Below are positions 5,327 through 5,347 of a stretch of DNA of 5,347 nucleotides, in pieces (position 1 is the first letter of the stretch; each line of letters begins with the position of its first letter). This DNA is from Lachnospiraceae bacterium (GTDB lineage Bacteria > Bacillota > Clostridia > Lachnospirales > Lachnospiraceae): assembly GCA_022790905.1 (NCBI GenBank), contig JAAVYC010000057.1, positions 1 through 5,347 on the forward strand. The letters run 5' to 3'. Under the pieces are notes generated by a model, which was given only the letters and a program-made list of their open reading frames with translations, did no database searches and was not told the origin of the DNA. The position numbers and the translations under genes were made by a program.

Positions 5327-5347
5327 CTCCCCGAGTAGGGCTCGAAC
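5327..5347 (-). tRNA. 3' end of a further tRNA, probably tRNA-Asn (cut by window edge)
   Basis: On the - strand the window begins inside a T-loop (GTTCGAG), followed by the T-stem 3' strand CCTAC, acceptor 3' strand TCGGGGA, and a discriminator G. A G73, the T-arm and the acceptor sequence fit tRNA-Asn, which is also often next to tRNA-Glu in Clostridia. The anticodon is outside the window, so the identity is an inference. No CCA is encoded; a T-rich stretch and 31 bases separate it from tRNA-Glu. Confidence 0.75.

Overview
The window looks like a chromosomal segment of a low-GC Firmicute, most likely class Clostridia and plausibly family Lachnospiraceae. This rests on AT-rich intergenic DNA, strong AGGAGG/AAGGAG ribosome binding sites, TTGACG-N17-TAGAAT type promoters, tRNA genes without an encoded CCA, and the gene families present (acetyl-CoA synthetase, tandem DUF305, DUF445, and a PadR regulator with a HAAS-type membrane protein). 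The family-level placement is inference.

Layout: the left third, on the + strand, holds the 3' part of an AMP-forming acetyl-CoA synthetase gene (acs, start outside the window) that ends in a strong hairpin terminator. It is followed by a separate gene for a cytosol-type protein with two DUF305 domains, which has its own hairpin terminator. The rest is on the - strand and is read from right to left. It begins with a partial tRNA (probably Asn), then tRNA-Glu(UUC), tRNA-Cys(GCA) and a clear terminator. Next comes a two-gene operon of a PadR regulator and a six-helix HAAS-like membrane protein. A second, non-identical tRNA-Cys(GCA) with a near-consensus promoter follows, and last a DUF445 membrane protein gene that converges on the DUF305 gene.

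How the parts may work together: the PadR/HAAS pair is a classic regulator plus membrane-target module. Its promoter sits inside a perfect 13-bp inverted repeat, with one arm filling the -35/-10 spacer and the other covering the expected transcription start, so autorepression is the natural reading. The tRNA-Cys next to DUF445 has its own promoter and no visible terminator, so tRNA-Cys and DUF445 may share a transcript. The acs and DUF305 genes appear to be independent units, and no functional link between the two halves can be shown from sequence.

No gene-free stretch exceeds about 170 bases. I see no CRISPR array, insertion sequence or phage gene. Nothing here amounts to a clearly new system. 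The most distinctive items are the PadR operator architecture, the tandem DUF305 protein, and the pair of diverged tRNA-Cys genes in direct orientation that bracket the PadR/HAAS operon.
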